Counted from the stretch's first letter, positions 1-9,153 are shown. The stretch: 64,000 nucleotides of DNA from an uncultured Collinsella sp. (GCA_900546115.1 URBQ01000003.1:29141-93140); one strand, 5' to 3'. Program-made: numbers and translations. Notes: a model not told the origin generated them from the sequence alone.

Positions 1-386
1 TGCGCCTGCTCGCCGAGCATTTCGGCGTGCCCGTGTTCGCGGGGAAGGCGTCGGACAAGTTTACCTGGTCGATGACGTCGGAAGAACTTGCCGCGACGTG
101 CGAGCTGCACGATGGGAACCTCGCTTCCGCGCTCGCCGAGCTCGAGGGCGCGCAAGAGGGGCTGCTCGTGCTCGACGAGGCGCTCGACGCGCTTTCGAAG
201 GGGCTTGTCGACGAGGCGCTCGTGGACCGCGCGCTCGATATGTCCGCGCGCGGCGTCGAAGTAGCGCTCACCGGGCGCGCGCCTTCCCGCAAGATCGTGG
301 AGAAGGCCGACTACATAACCGAGATGCGGTGCGAGAAACATCCCTACGAGCAGGGGATATGTGCAAGGGAAGGAGTGGAGTACTAG
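1..386 (+). CDS. cobO: Corrinoid (cob(I)yrinate/cobalamin) adenosyltransferase, BtuR/CobO type, 3' part
   Basis: The 5' end lies outside the window; the reading frame is open from base 3. The visible 128 residues are the C-terminal half of an ATP:corrinoid adenosyltransferase. They include the ELHDGN-like helix, the LLVLDEALDAL strand (Walker-B-like region of the family), the VALTGR strand and the diagnostic ending ADYITEMRCEKHPYEQGICAREGVEY-like, recognised piecewise (TEM, KHPYEQG, AREGVEY). The family transfers the 5'-deoxyadenosyl group of ATP to Co(I) corrinoids. The N-terminal P-loop is not visible. The TAG stop directly abuts the cbiC ATG, so the genes are probably co-transcribed and translationally coupled in a cobalamin operon. 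Confidence 0.88.
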   Translation, partial: RLLAEHFGVPVFAGKASDKFTWSMTSEELAATCELHDGNLASALAELEGAQEGLLVLDEALDALSKGLVDEALVDRALDMSARGVEVALTGRAPSRKIVEKADYITEMRCEKHPYEQGICAREGVEY

Positions 387-1028
387 ATGGATTCCAAGGA
401 GATGGCGCCCGGCGACATCGAGCGGCGCAGCTTCGAGATCATCACCGAAGAGCTCGGCGGCCGCACGTTCCCGCCGCTCGAAGAGCCCGTCGTGAAGCGC
501 GTCATCCACACCACTGCCGACTTCTCGTACGCCGATTCCCTCGTGTTCACCCATGACGCCGCGCACTGTGCGCTCGACGCACTGCGCGCAGGGGCCACGG
601 TGCTCACCGACACGAACATGGCGCTCGCAGGCATAAGCAAGCCCGCGCTCGCGAAGCTCGGCTGCAAGGCCGTGTGCTACATGGCCGACCCTGATGTCGC
701 CGCGGCTGCGCGCGCCGCGGGCACGACTCGCGCCGTTGCGAGCATGGACAAAGCTAGCGGCATCGAGGGTCCGCTCATCGTGGCCGTCGGCAACGCTCCC
801 ACAGCACTTCTGCGCCTCGCCGAGCTCATGGACGCGGGGAAGATCGCGCCCGCGCTCGTCGTTGGGGTGCCGGTCGGGTTTGTGAACGTGGTCGAGGCGA
901 AAGAGGAGTTACTCGCGCGACGCGTGCCGGCCATCGTCGCGAGGGGTCGCAAGGGCGGCTCGAACGTGGCGGCCGCCATTATGAACGCGCTGCTCTACCA
1001 GATCACGCGCCCAGGCGGCCCGAAGTGA
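387..1028 (+). CDS. cbiC: Cobalt-precorrin-8 methylmutase CbiC (precorrin-8X methylmutase family)
   Basis: The 213-residue length is typical of CbiC/CobH. The family moves a methyl group from C-11 to C-12 of the corrin ring to give (cobalt) hydrogenobyrinate/cobyrinate. The catalytic-His segment VIHTTADFSYADSL is near residue 50. It is followed by TVLTDTNMALAGI and the C-terminal glycine-rich segment VVGVPVGFVNVVEAKEEL, then the GRKGGSNVAAAIMNAL helix, all family hallmarks. The gene starts immediately after the preceding TAG. Its TGA overlaps the next gene's GTG (GTGA), so it sits inside a tight operon. The neighbouring CbiJ suggests the anaerobic (cobalt-early) route. Confidence 0.93.
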   Translation: MDSKEMAPGDIERRSFEIITEELGGRTFPPLEEPVVKRVIHTTADFSYADSLVFTHDAAHCALDALRAGATVLTDTNMALAGISKPALAKLGCKAVCYMADPDVAAAARAAGTTRAVASMDKASGIEGPLIVAVGNAPTALLRLAELMDAGKIAPALVVGVPVGFVNVVEAKEELLARRVPAIVARGRKGGSNVAAAIMNALLYQITRPGGPK

Positions 1029-1798
1029 CGGCGCCCGCATCCGCGCCGGCGCTGCGCATCTTCGCCGGCACCACCGAGGGCCGCCTTCTGTGCGAATGGG
1101 CGAGCGGGGCGGGCATCCCCGCCCGTACCTATGCGGCAACCGAGTACGGAGGCGAGCTTTTGGGCGAGCTTCCAGGCATCGAGGTGCATGCGGGCAGGCT
1201 CGACGAGGCTGACATGGAGCGCGAGCTTTCCGGCGCGCGCATCGTTGTCGACGCCACGCACCCCTTCGCTACGCTTGCAAGCGGCAACATCCGGGCCGCT
1301 TCGCTCGCCGTGGGTGCACGATGCCTGCGCCTTGCGCGCCCGGTCGAGGCGCTGCCCAAAGGCGTCGTGTCGGTCGCGTCGATCGCCTGCGCGGCGCGCT
1401 TTCTCTCCGAGAACCCGGGTCGCGCTCTTCTCACGACGGGGAGCAAGGAGCTTGCTCCCTACACGCGCGTCGCCGATTTCGCGGAGCGCTTCTTCGTGCG
1501 CGTGCTCCCGCTGCCCAGTGCTATAACGAAGTGCATCGACGCGGGGTTTTCGCCGTCGCACGTCATCGGCATGCAGGGACCCTTCACCCGCGAGCTCAAC
1601 GAGGCGATGCTTCGGCAGGTGGGCGCCCAGTGGCTTGTGACCAAGGACTCGGGAACCGTAGGCGGCACGGCCGAGAAGCTCGCCTCCGCGCGCGACGTGG
1701 GAGCGCGCTGCATCGTGGTCACCCGTCCCGCCGAGGGAGGCGGGGCCCTTTCGCTTCGGGAAGTGGAAGACGCGCTCTTACGGGAGTTCGCGCGCTAG
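1025..1798 (+). CDS. cbiJ: Cobalt-precorrin-6A reductase CbiJ/CobK
   Basis: This 257-residue protein reduces the macrocycle of (cobalt-)precorrin-6A with a nicotinamide cofactor. The N-terminal LRIFAGTTEGRLL nucleotide-binding loop, the ATEYGGELL segment and VVDATHPFA near residue 75 are characteristic. The C-terminal half has the VIGMQGPF and WLVTKDSGTVGGTAEKL motifs of the family. The GTG start overlaps the cbiC stop by 4 nt (GTGA), which supports this start. It is the last gene of the cobalamin cluster in view; transcription next to it (from 2009) runs in the opposite direction. Base composition is very high in GC, like its neighbours upstream. Confidence 0.92.
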   Translation: MTAPASAPALRIFAGTTEGRLLCEWASGAGIPARTYAATEYGGELLGELPGIEVHAGRLDEADMERELSGARIVVDATHPFATLASGNIRAASLAVGARCLRLARPVEALPKGVVSVASIACAARFLSENPGRALLTTGSKELAPYTRVADFAERFFVRVLPLPSAITKCIDAGFSPSHVIGMQGPFTRELNEAMLRQVGAQWLVTKDSGTVGGTAEKLASARDVGARCIVVTRPAEGGGALSLREVEDALLREFAR

Positions 1799-2008
1799 GC
1801 GCTTGCCGCACCTGCGCGCCCTCCCGCCCGCGTGGGGGGGTGTTCCTGTAGTTCTGTCAAGAAGGATTCGCCCTTTCGATAGGCGTTTTTGGCAATGCTG
1901 ACGCAGGCCCTGCCGGGCCCAGGCCGACTTCGGCGAGGCCGATCTCTACGTTTCCGGCGTCCGCACCCCCAAACGGTCCCTAATTCGCCGCAACTTGTTG
2001 GTGGTGGC
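1799..2008. other. Convergent intergenic region with a single arm of a repeat
   Basis: The 210 bp between convergent cbiJ and the ABC permease contain GC-rich partial palindromes near 1905-1950. Bases 1974-1997, read on the - strand, resemble the left arm of the inverted repeat at 18188 (both contain AGTTGCGG.GAA.TAGGGA). The matching second arm is not visible here, so it may be a half-lost element. No coding sequence was seen. Confidence 0.4.
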
Positions 2009-3223
2009 TTACTGGTAGCGTAGGCACTCCACCGGGTTGAGCTTTGCCGCGCGGCGAGCGGGGTAGAAGCCAAAGATCACGCCGATGCCGACGGAGACGC
2101 CGAAGGCCAGCAGCACCGTGGCGATTGAAAAGCTCGGTGTGATCTCCCCACTGGCACCGAGCTCGTTGAGAACCCCTGATCCTGCGGCAAACATCGCGAG
2201 GCCCCAGGCCAGCAGATAGCCAATCAGGACACCCAGCAGGCCACCGGTGACGCACAGCGCCGAGGACTCGGCCAAAAACTGCGCGGTGATATCGCGGCGA
2301 CTGGCGCCCAAGGCACGGCGAATACCGATCTCGCGGATGCGCTCAGTCACGTTGGTAAGCATCATATTCATAATGCCGATTCCGCCGACAAGCAGTGAGA
2401 TACTGGCGACAGCGCCCATGATGAGCGAGAAGGCGCCCATAAACGAGTTGAGTGCATCGATGGCGCTTTTCATGGAGGTCGCCGATACGCTGTCGTACTC
2501 ATCATCCTCCGAGATGCCCTTCATCGCGCGCACCTTAGACTCGATGGTCTTGCAGAGCTCGTCCATGTCTGTGCCCTCGGCGGCAAGTGCCGTCGCGCTG
2601 GGGAATGAAGGATTCTCGTCGCCAAACAGGCCGGAGATGGTTTCGCGTGGCATATATAGCGTGAGCGAGCCCATGGAGTCGCTGCCGCCATCAATCACGC
2701 CTACAATCTGCACCTCGCCGTTGGACACCTTGATGGTTTTCCCCAGTGCGTCCTGTTCGTTGCCGTAAAGCTGATCGGCGCCGCCGCGGCTGATGAGCGC
2801 CACGCGCGAGGCTGATTGAGACTCTGCCTGTGAATAGACACGTCCCGCAACGAGCTTGCTGGCGCCCACGGCATCGAGCATGTCGCTATCGACGCCGTGT
2901 GCCATGACGGTATAGCTTTTATCCCCGACCTTGTACTCGGAATAGGCGCTATCGACGATGCCGATCTGCTCAATCTGCGGCACCAGTTTGCGAAGCTTTT
3001 CCACATCCGAATCGGTGAGTTCTTGGGACGAATAGATCTCTACCATGCGGGCTGCATTGAGGCCCAGGCTGTTGACCAGGCTGTTTTGGATGCCGCCGAT
3101 GAGCGAAGTCATGGCGATGACCGAGGCGATGCCAATGACGATGCCAAGGATGGTGAGCAGGCTGCGTCCCTTGTTGGCCTCGAGCGAGTGAAGGGCTTCT
3201 TGGACAAGATCGCGGGTGCTCAT
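2009..3223 (-). CDS. ABC transporter permease, MacB/FtsX family
   Basis: This 404-residue protein has the MacB layout. An N-terminal membrane helix (ILGIVIGIASVIAMTSLIGG, about residues 24-45) is followed by a roughly 200-residue extracytoplasmic MacB periplasmic-core-type domain. A C-terminal three-helix FtsX domain then starts near residue 270, including the cytoplasmic coupling segment TERIREIGIRRALGASRRD. It overlaps the ATPase gene by 4 nt (ATGA). With the ATPase and adaptor it should form a tripartite-like exporter of a peptide, antibiotic or cell-wall product. The substrate cannot be told from sequence. Single-membrane bacteria use such MacAB-like sets without an outer-membrane channel. 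Confidence 0.9.
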   Translation of the reverse strand: MSTRDLVQEALHSLEANKGRSLLTILGIVIGIASVIAMTSLIGGIQNSLVNSLGLNAARMVEIYSSQELTDSDVEKLRKLVPQIEQIGIVDSAYSEYKVGDKSYTVMAHGVDSDMLDAVGASKLVAGRVYSQAESQSASRVALISRGGADQLYGNEQDALGKTIKVSNGEVQIVGVIDGGSDSMGSLTLYMPRETISGLFGDENPSFPSATALAAEGTDMDELCKTIESKVRAMKGISEDDEYDSVSATSMKSAIDALNSFMGAFSLIMGAVASISLLVGGIGIMNMMLTNVTERIREIGIRRALGASRRDITAQFLAESSALCVTGGLLGVLIGYLLAWGLAMFAAGSGVLNELGASGEITPSFSIATVLLAFGVSVGIGVIFGFYPARRAAKLNPVECLRYQ

Positions 3224-3993
3224 TCCTTCGCTCCCTTCGGCTGATTGGTGGATGTCGAAATCGTGGGCAGGGCGTTCACGGCCCCGCGTAACGTATTCGG
3301 TGTATGCGCGACATATGCGCCGTCATGGATTCGCCCGTCACGGATGGTTACGGCTCGATCGGCCTCGGCGGCGATGCCGGGGTCATGCGTGATGAGTACG
3401 ATGGTCTTGCCGCGTTTCTGGAGCTTGTGGAAGGTTTCCATGACGAGCGCCCCGGTTGTCGAGTCTAGATTTCCCGTTGGCTCGTCGGCCAAAATGATGG
3501 GCGGGTCGTTGACGAGGGCGCGCGCGATGGCGACGCGCTGCATCTGTCCGCCCGAGAGTTCCGATATGCGGTGGTCCCAATGGTCGACCGGCAGTGTGAC
3601 GGCTTGCAGCGCGTGCACGGCGCGCATCTCGCGCTGGCTACGCGGCACATTGGTGTAGGACAGCGGCAGCATGACGTTTTCGATCACCGTCAGACGCGGC
3701 AGCAAGTTAAAACTCTGAAAGACAAAGCCGATGCTCAGCGCGCGCACCTCGGTGAGCTCATCATCGTCGAGCTCGGCGACGTTGAGCCCTTGCAGGAAGT
3801 AATCGCCCGCCGTCGGTTTGTCCAGGCAGCCCAGGATGTTCATGAGTGTCGACTTGCCCGAGCCCGAGGGGCCGGTGATGGCGACGAACTCACCGGGATC
3901 TACTGCCAGGCTTACGTTATGCAGGATGTGGGCGCAACCGGCCTCGCTCTCAAAGATGCGGTGCACGTTGCGGATGTCGATGACGGGACGCAT
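3220..3993 (-). CDS. ABC transporter ATP-binding protein, MacB/LolD type
   Basis: This 257-residue ATPase subunit has Walker A GPSGSGKS, the Q-loop region FVFQSFNLLPRLTVIENV, signature LSGGQMQRVAIARAL, Walker B ILADEPTGNLDS and switch His (LITHD). The early FESEAGCAHILHNVSLAVDPGEF segment is typical of MacB/LolD-type subunits that work with FtsX-fold permeases. About 25 residues beyond the usual end are Thr/Asn-rich and of unknown role. The ATG overlaps the adaptor stop by one base (TAATG) and its own stop overlaps the permease start, so the three genes form one operon. Confidence 0.94.
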   Translation of the reverse strand: MRPVIDIRNVHRIFESEAGCAHILHNVSLAVDPGEFVAITGPSGSGKSTLMNILGCLDKPTAGDYFLQGLNVAELDDDELTEVRALSIGFVFQSFNLLPRLTVIENVMLPLSYTNVPRSQREMRAVHALQAVTLPVDHWDHRISELSGGQMQRVAIARALVNDPPIILADEPTGNLDSTTGALVMETFHKLQKRGKTIVLITHDPGIAAEADRAVTIRDGRIHDGAYVAHTPNTLRGAVNALPTISTSTNQPKGAKE

Positions 3994-5405
3994 TACTTGC
4001 CCTCGTCGGCAGGCATGTTGTCGCCGCCGTCTGCCGTCATGCCTGTGCCGGTATCCGTCACGATGGTGTCGCCGTCGCGTAACTTGGTAACCGGGACGTC
4101 TGGGTTGATCTCGTTGCCCTGGTCGTCGCGCTTGACCTGCGTCTTACCGACTACAGCCTCGTTGTCGTTTTGCGTCACGACGGTCACCTTCACGCGGCGC
4201 GTCTTCTTGCCTTCCGAATCGGTGGCCAGATTGACGTAATAGTGCTCGCCATCTTCGGTCATCAGCGCCATGGTCGGCACCATAACCACGTCGTCGAGCT
4301 TCTCGGTCACTACCGAGACCTCGGCAGTCATACCCGGCTTAAGGCGACTGTCGGGTGCTTCGATGAGGATGTCGACGTTAAAGGTCACGCTGCCGCCGCT
4401 ACCGGAGCCGGAGTCAGAGTTTGCCACCGAGGCGATAGCCGTGACGGTGCCCTGGCTCACGATATCGGGAAACGCGGGATAGGTCACGTTGGCGCTTTGG
4501 CCCACGGCGATCTTGGCGATATCCTTTTCGCCCACCTGAACCGTCACCTTCATCTTGGACAGGTCGGCGATTTGCATGCACTGCTTGCCGCCGCTCGTGT
4601 CGCTTTCACCCATGATCATGCCGCCTGTTACCGTAGCGCCCACCTTGGCGTTGAGCTCCACGATGCTGCCCGAGCTGGGGGCCTTTACGGTGCGCTCGGC
4701 CGCCTTTGCAGTTGCCTGTTCCAGCGCTGCCTGGGCCGAGGCGAGGTTGCGCTGGGCGGTCGAGACGGCATTTGCGTTGGCGTTTGCGTCCGATGGACCG
4801 GTCGATCCGTCACTGTCCGTTGTCGGTGCGGCCTGTGCGGCCGCGAGTGCCACCTTTGCATTGTTCAGGTCTTCCTGGGCGGCCGCGACCGCGCGCTGCG
4901 CCTCGTTAACAGCGCTATCGAGCGCGTCGTTCTTAATGGTCATGAGTACGTCGCCCTCGTTGACGCTCTGTCCGGCATGCACGTTGATCTTTTCAACCGT
5001 ACCGTCGACAGAAGGGGAGACGACCGATGCCGAGATGGGCTTAAGCTGCCCCTTGGCTTCGACTGTGGTGGTAAACGTGCCTTCGGTGACCATGTCGGTC
5101 ACCGGTCCGTTGGTGCCTGCGGGTTGCGCGTTGATGACCAGCGTTGCGATGATAGCAATGAGCGCGATGGCAACAACGACACCGACGGCGATACCGCGTC
5201 GGATGAGCTTTTTGCGCCGACGCTCGGCACGCTTTGCCTTGAGCTTTGCATAGGCTTCTTCATCGGAGATATCGGTCGAATCGTCGAGACTCGTTTGGGG
5301 CTGCTTGTTGTCTGCAGCGCTGATAATCGGCAGGGTCTCGGTGGCATCTTGGGGCATGCGATCGGAATCGTCAGGACCCGGATTGATCGTGGGGACCTTG
5401 GACAT
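3993..5405 (-). CDS. Membrane-fusion/periplasmic adaptor subunit (HlyD/MacA-like)
   Basis: This 470-residue protein has about 65 charged cytosolic residues rich in Lys/Arg just before a single membrane helix (about 71-91). An extracytoplasmic adaptor follows, with the first lipoyl half (EGTFTTTVEAKGQLKPIS), an alpha-hairpin rich in Ala/Gln, and the second half (TVKAPSSGSIVELNAKVGATV). Beta-barrel and membrane-proximal domains then end in an acidic tail. A low-complexity Asp/Asn/Ala insertion (SDANANANA) sits at the tip of the hairpin. The start ATG is preceded by a good AAAGGAG ribosome-binding site. It is the first gene of the export operon and probably connects the MacB-like permease to the cell surface. 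Confidence 0.88.
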   Translation of the reverse strand: MSKVPTINPGPDDSDRMPQDATETLPIISAADNKQPQTSLDDSTDISDEEAYAKLKAKRAERRRKKLIRRGIAVGVVVAIALIAIIATLVINAQPAGTNGPVTDMVTEGTFTTTVEAKGQLKPISASVVSPSVDGTVEKINVHAGQSVNEGDVLMTIKNDALDSAVNEAQRAVAAAQEDLNNAKVALAAAQAAPTTDSDGSTGPSDANANANAVSTAQRNLASAQAALEQATAKAAERTVKAPSSGSIVELNAKVGATVTGGMIMGESDTSGGKQCMQIADLSKMKVTVQVGEKDIAKIAVGQSANVTYPAFPDIVSQGTVTAIASVANSDSGSGSGGSVTFNVDILIEAPDSRLKPGMTAEVSVVTEKLDDVVMVPTMALMTEDGEHYYVNLATDSEGKKTRRVKVTVVTQNDNEAVVGKTQVKRDDQGNEINPDVPVTKLRDGDTIVTDTGTGMTADGGDNMPADEGK

Positions 5406-5439
5406 AGCGTCTCCTTTATCGATATGGCTCCGATAAGTA

Positions 5440-5469
5440 TATACGCCCGTCGCGATAGGCGGGCGTATA
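5440..5469 (-). terminator. Hairpin between L,D-transpeptidase and export operon
   Basis: A 9-bp perfect stem (TATACGCCC / GGGCGTATA) with a 12-nt loop lies downstream of the transpeptidase stop and upstream of the adaptor start. The T-run after it is poor, so it may be a weak terminator or an mRNA stability element. Confidence 0.5.
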
Positions 5470-5537
5470 GAAGTTGCGGATGACGGTACTGTAAGTTTTG
5501 TCGCCGTGCTGTTTACTTGTTGTAGACGTTAGCTGCG

Positions 5538-7253
5538 TTACGAGTGCACGACCACGCAGAGGCCGACTTTGATGCGCTCGTGGAGCGACTTGGCATCGGC
5601 CAGACGCAGGTTGATACAACCGTGGCTACCGCACCACTTGTACGATTCGGCGTTATCGAAACTCGAATCGTTTTGCCAGGTGGCGTCGTGGAATCCGACC
5701 ATATTGCCCTCGAACGGCATCCAGTAGCTTACCGGGCTCTCGTATTTGGGCTTGCCGGTCTCGGGGTCCTTGGCACCGATGAGTTTGCTGGCGCCATCGT
5801 TGCTGTTGATCTGCCATACGCCCTCGGGGGTGGCGTCTTCGCCCGGTTTGCCAGAAATAAAGTTGGCCTCCCACACGATGTTGCCGCTCTCGTCGTAGTA
5901 GCGCGCATGCTGCTCGGACAGGTCGACGTCGATATAGGCCTTCCAGTCGGGCTCGCCCTTGGCGGTAAATGTGTCGGCCTTCTGGGAGTACTTGATCTCG
6001 ATTTCGCCGGTCTGCTTGTTGTTGATGGCGTCCTCGACCTGCTTGGCGAGCGAGCTGCTGTCGATGGACCAACCAAAGTCGCCGCCTTCGACGGCGCACT
6101 GCTTGCCATCGGCGCGCGTCCACCAGCGAGTGGAGCCCACGGTATTAAAGCCGTTGGCGAGCTCGGCTGCCCAGCTGCTGATCTGCGACGTATCGAGCGT
6201 GGGGTTGGCCGGATCGGCAAAGCTGATCCACTGCAACACGGAGCTGCCATCAACCTTGCCGGCATCCTCGCCGTTGAGCTTGAGGGTCACGTTGACGCCC
6301 AAGAAGTTGTTGGCGGCATCGCATGCAGACTGAATCTGATCATCGGTCAGCGTTCCATTGAGCGGCTCATAGGCATCGTTGCCGAGCTTGGAAAGATCTA
6401 CGGTCTCGGCCAGCGAGGCAAGCTCGAGCTCGGCATACTTAATGACATGCTCGCGGTTGAGTTTTTCGTTGGAGCGCGCCTTCTCGACGGTAAACTTGCC
6501 GGCCTGCTCGTCATAGGAGCTATTGGCCTCGAACGCGCCCGAACGCCCCTCGTTAAACTCGTCGATGGCGGCGCCCAGATCCTTCTCAAACTGCTTTTGG
6601 TCAAAGGTGTCGGAGAGCATGGACAGGTCGACGTCTTGATCAAGATCGACTTCGTTGGAGCTAGCGGTTGTTTTGGTCTTGCCGCTTAAGGATTCTACAA
6701 GGCGAACCGGCCATACAATGGCTTCGTTGCGGCTGATAATCTCTTTTGCGGCAGCTTCGCCGTCGACAATGGGCTCATCGGACTCGGGCTGATAGGTCCA
6801 GCTAAAGTCATCGCCTGTCACGGTGAGCTTATAGTGCTTCCAAGCCGAGTTGACCTTGGTGGCGGCAGACGAAGCGTTGGAGAACGAGACATCGACGCCG
6901 GCGATAGTGGTGTTGGGGTAGGCTACCTGCGAAAACGCTACAACGCCTACGATATAGACAATGACGATAAGACCCAGAACGACAAAGAGCGTCGTCTTTT
7001 TGCCCGACTTATTGTTCTCGGCGGGTTTGCGTGCGGGGCCGCGATCGCCTCGAGCGTGCGTGGGGGGCTGCTTGGGCGCATTGCCATTTGCCTGGCGCTG
7101 CTGATGCTGCTTGTTCGGACGTTGGGAAACGTTTGCCGCACCTCGCTGCTGACCGCGGCTCGGCGCGATAGGACGCGGCGACTGAACGCCGCCGGTATGC
7201 CTGCTCGGCTGCTGCGGATCGGGAATCAGTTGAGTTCGATCGTTTTGCGACAT
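5538..7253 (-). CDS. Membrane-anchored L,D-transpeptidase (YkuD) with peptidoglycan-binding domain
   Basis: This 571-residue protein has an N-terminal Gln/Pro/Arg-rich cytosolic tail (1-85) and a membrane helix (about 88-108). A long extracytoplasmic part follows, with repeats of the peptidoglycan-binding type seen in such enzymes. The C-terminal YkuD domain (about 440-571) carries the catalytic motif SHGCINL near residue 545, with an upstream His in VGFHDATW. The family makes 3-3 cross-links in peptidoglycan or attaches proteins to it. I chose the ATG at 7253 because GAAGGA lies about 10 nt upstream; an ATG three codons earlier (7262) is too close to that site. Confidence 0.9.
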   Translation of the reverse strand: MSQNDRTQLIPDPQQPSRHTGGVQSPRPIAPSRGQQRGAANVSQRPNKQHQQRQANGNAPKQPPTHARGDRGPARKPAENNKSGKKTTLFVVLGLIVIVYIVGVVAFSQVAYPNTTIAGVDVSFSNASSAATKVNSAWKHYKLTVTGDDFSWTYQPESDEPIVDGEAAAKEIISRNEAIVWPVRLVESLSGKTKTTASSNEVDLDQDVDLSMLSDTFDQKQFEKDLGAAIDEFNEGRSGAFEANSSYDEQAGKFTVEKARSNEKLNREHVIKYAELELASLAETVDLSKLGNDAYEPLNGTLTDDQIQSACDAANNFLGVNVTLKLNGEDAGKVDGSSVLQWISFADPANPTLDTSQISSWAAELANGFNTVGSTRWWTRADGKQCAVEGGDFGWSIDSSSLAKQVEDAINNKQTGEIEIKYSQKADTFTAKGEPDWKAYIDVDLSEQHARYYDESGNIVWEANFISGKPGEDATPEGVWQINSNDGASKLIGAKDPETGKPKYESPVSYWMPFEGNMVGFHDATWQNDSSFDNAESYKWCGSHGCINLRLADAKSLHERIKVGLCVVVHS

Positions 7254-7362
7254 CGTATGCATATCCTTCGGATTTCGCCTTGCGGCTCATCGTGTTTTTA
7301 CTGGGCTTGCATTATAGCGATTACCCAGTTGTTTGTGGTATGGAAACGGTGGCATTCAAAAG

Positions 7363-7384
7363 AGGTGGGACATTTGTCCCACCT
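7363..7384. repeat. Short perfect palindrome AGGTGGGAC...
   Basis: A 22-bp inverted repeat (AGGTGGGACA next to TGTCCCACCT, with a 2-nt centre) sits between the stop of L-serine ammonia-lyase and the start of the L,D-transpeptidase. Its GGGACAAA-type core is like the arms of the larger inverted repeat at 12421-12522. It may be an operator or a small member of that family. Confidence 0.5.
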
Positions 7385-7402
7385 TCGAGTCGTTCTTTGT
7401 CG

Positions 7403-9010
7403 CTATCCGCACACACCGCATTTTGCACAGGCCGAAAGTGCGGCCGGAGCCTGCGCGATGCCACCCTTTGCCGTCTCGCGCAGCGTGGCCGGCAACGCGT
7501 GGCCCACGGAGAGCATGACGTGCGCCATCTGGTCAAACGGCACCAGGCTCTTGATACCGGCAAGTGCAAGCTGCGCCGAGCTAAATGCCGCGGCCACGCC
7601 GATGGCATTGCGGTTTTGGCACGGCACCTCCACGAGGCCGCCCACCGGGTCGCAGACCAGGCCCAGCAGGTTGCTCAGGGCGATGGAGCTGGCGTCGAGT
7701 GCCTGCTCAGGCGTGCCTCCGAGCATCTGCACCAGCGCGGCGGCGGCCATGGCGGCCGCGCTTCCCACCTCGGCTTGGCATCCGCCCTCGGCGCCGGCGA
7801 CGCAGGCGCTCGTGGTGAGGTTGAGGCCGATGGCGGCGGCGCAGTAGAGGGCGTCCATGACTTGCTCATCGTCCAGTTGCAGATGGTCGGCGAGCGCCAG
7901 CACGCAGCCGGGCACGACGCCTGCGGAGCCGGCCGTGGGGGCGGCGACGATCACTCCCATTGTGGCGGAGCGCTCAAGGACGGCCATGGCGCGGGCCACG
8001 GCATCGGTCTGGACGGCGCCCATCAGGCTTACGCTCAAGTCGTTGCGGCCGGTGGCATCAACGAGTCTGGCCTCGCCGCCGATAAGCCCGCCGAGCGAGC
8101 GCTGAGGATTGGCGATGGGGGCCGTGGTCTCCTCGCGCATGACGTCGAGCACGCGGCGCATGGCGGCGACGGCGTGGGCCTCGCCGGTCAGGCGCGCCTC
8201 GCGAACGGCCATGACGGCGCCGATGTTGAGGCCGAGTTCGGCGCAGGCGTCGAGCAACTGCGCACCATCGTCAAAGATTTCCTTGGCCGAAACGCCGGGG
8301 GAGAGCGACGAGGCCGAGCCCGGGAGCTCGATAAAGGTGGCGTAGTTTACATTGTCGAGCTTGCGCAGCATGGGGATGACGGTGTCGTCGGGGGCGCCAT
8401 CGGTTTCAAAGACGGAGTATGCCTGGCCGCCCACCTCGGTGCGGTAGGTGCGGCAGAAAGCGATGTTCACATGGGCGTAGGCGAGCAGGTTCGTGAGCGC
8501 GGCGAGCACACCGGGGACGTCCTGGTGTGCCACGAAGAGCGTGGAATACATGCCCGAGATATCGACGCCGACGCCGTTGATGCGGCTGATGCGCATCTTG
8601 CCGCCGCCGAGGCTCTCGCCGCGGACCTGCGCCGTGGCGCCCGTATCGTCGGCCATGTCGATGTCGACGGTGTTGGGATGGATGGAGGCGTCGTCGCCCT
8701 TAATTTCAAAGTGGTAGTCGAGGCCCTGCTCGCGTGCGAGGTCGAAGGCCTGCTTGATGTTCTCGTCGTCGGTGTCGAGGCCCAGGATGCCCGCGACGAG
8801 CGCACGATCGGTGCCGTGGCCGCGGTAGGTGTGGGCAAAGGAGTTCCACAGGCCAAAGGTGACCTTAGTGATGCGGCCTTCCAGCAGGCTGGCGGCAACT
8901 TGGGCGCACCGCAGGGCGCCAGCGGTGTGCGATGAACTGGGGCCGACCATGACGGGCCCCAAGATCTCGAATGCCGAGGTCGTAGCTAGTGTTTGCGGCT
9001 TGCCTGCCAT
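7403..9010 (-). CDS. sdaA: L-serine ammonia-lyase (L-serine dehydratase), single-chain iron-sulfur type
   Basis: This 535-residue enzyme turns L-serine into pyruvate and ammonia. The N-terminal beta domain has the GPSSSHTAGA motif near residue 21, followed by an ACT-like region (about 150-230). The alpha domain starts near residue 240, with NPQRSLGGLIGGEA, APTAGSAGVVPG and the cluster-binding region ACVAGAEGGCQAEVGSA and CDPVGGLVEVPCQNRN. The chain ends in CAKCGVCG; a C-terminal cysteine that inserts into the active site is known for this family. Beta and alpha parts are fused here, while many Gram-positives encode them separately. Confidence 0.93.
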   Translation of the reverse strand: MAGKPQTLATTSAFEILGPVMVGPSSSHTAGALRCAQVAASLLEGRITKVTFGLWNSFAHTYRGHGTDRALVAGILGLDTDDENIKQAFDLAREQGLDYHFEIKGDDASIHPNTVDIDMADDTGATAQVRGESLGGGKMRISRINGVGVDISGMYSTLFVAHQDVPGVLAALTNLLAYAHVNIAFCRTYRTEVGGQAYSVFETDGAPDDTVIPMLRKLDNVNYATFIELPGSASSLSPGVSAKEIFDDGAQLLDACAELGLNIGAVMAVREARLTGEAHAVAAMRRVLDVMREETTAPIANPQRSLGGLIGGEARLVDATGRNDLSVSLMGAVQTDAVARAMAVLERSATMGVIVAAPTAGSAGVVPGCVLALADHLQLDDEQVMDALYCAAAIGLNLTTSACVAGAEGGCQAEVGSAAAMAAAALVQMLGGTPEQALDASSIALSNLLGLVCDPVGGLVEVPCQNRNAIGVAAAFSSAQLALAGIKSLVPFDQMAHVMLSVGHALPATLRETAKGGIAQAPAALSACAKCGVCG

Positions 9011-9034
9011 ATGCGCTCCTGTTCTATCCCGTCG

Positions 9035-9153
9035 TTCCGAGGGCTTTGGTATTTGGTCGCCTGCTCTACAGTCCTGGCTCGCACGGAGGCCACATTAAGT
9101 GGCCTCCGGCTCGTGCGGAACTCGCGATCGACCAAATACCAAAGCCCTCGGAA
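9035..9153. repeat. Long intergenic inverted repeat (25-nt perfect arms)
   Basis: Arms at 9035-9059 and 9129-9153 are perfect reverse complements. A second nested palindrome around GGCCACATTAAGTGGCC lies in the spacer. The element sits in the leader of L-serine ammonia-lyase, between it and metK. It belongs to a set of such elements in this window (10712, 12421, 15548, 18188, 33458). The arm sequences differ but the design is the same. Confidence 0.85.

Noticed and set aside
4170..5483. + strand frame of 437 codons opposite the adaptor gene
   Set aside because: Shadow of the MacA-like gene, Gly/Cys/Arg/His-rich and motif-free.
7280..8935. Long + strand open frame of 551 codons opposite L-serine ammonia-lyase
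   Set aside because: It mirrors a clear conserved gene on the - strand. High-GC genes with C/G-ending codons often leave long antisense frames, and the residue make-up (Gly/His/Val/Ala) is typical for that.
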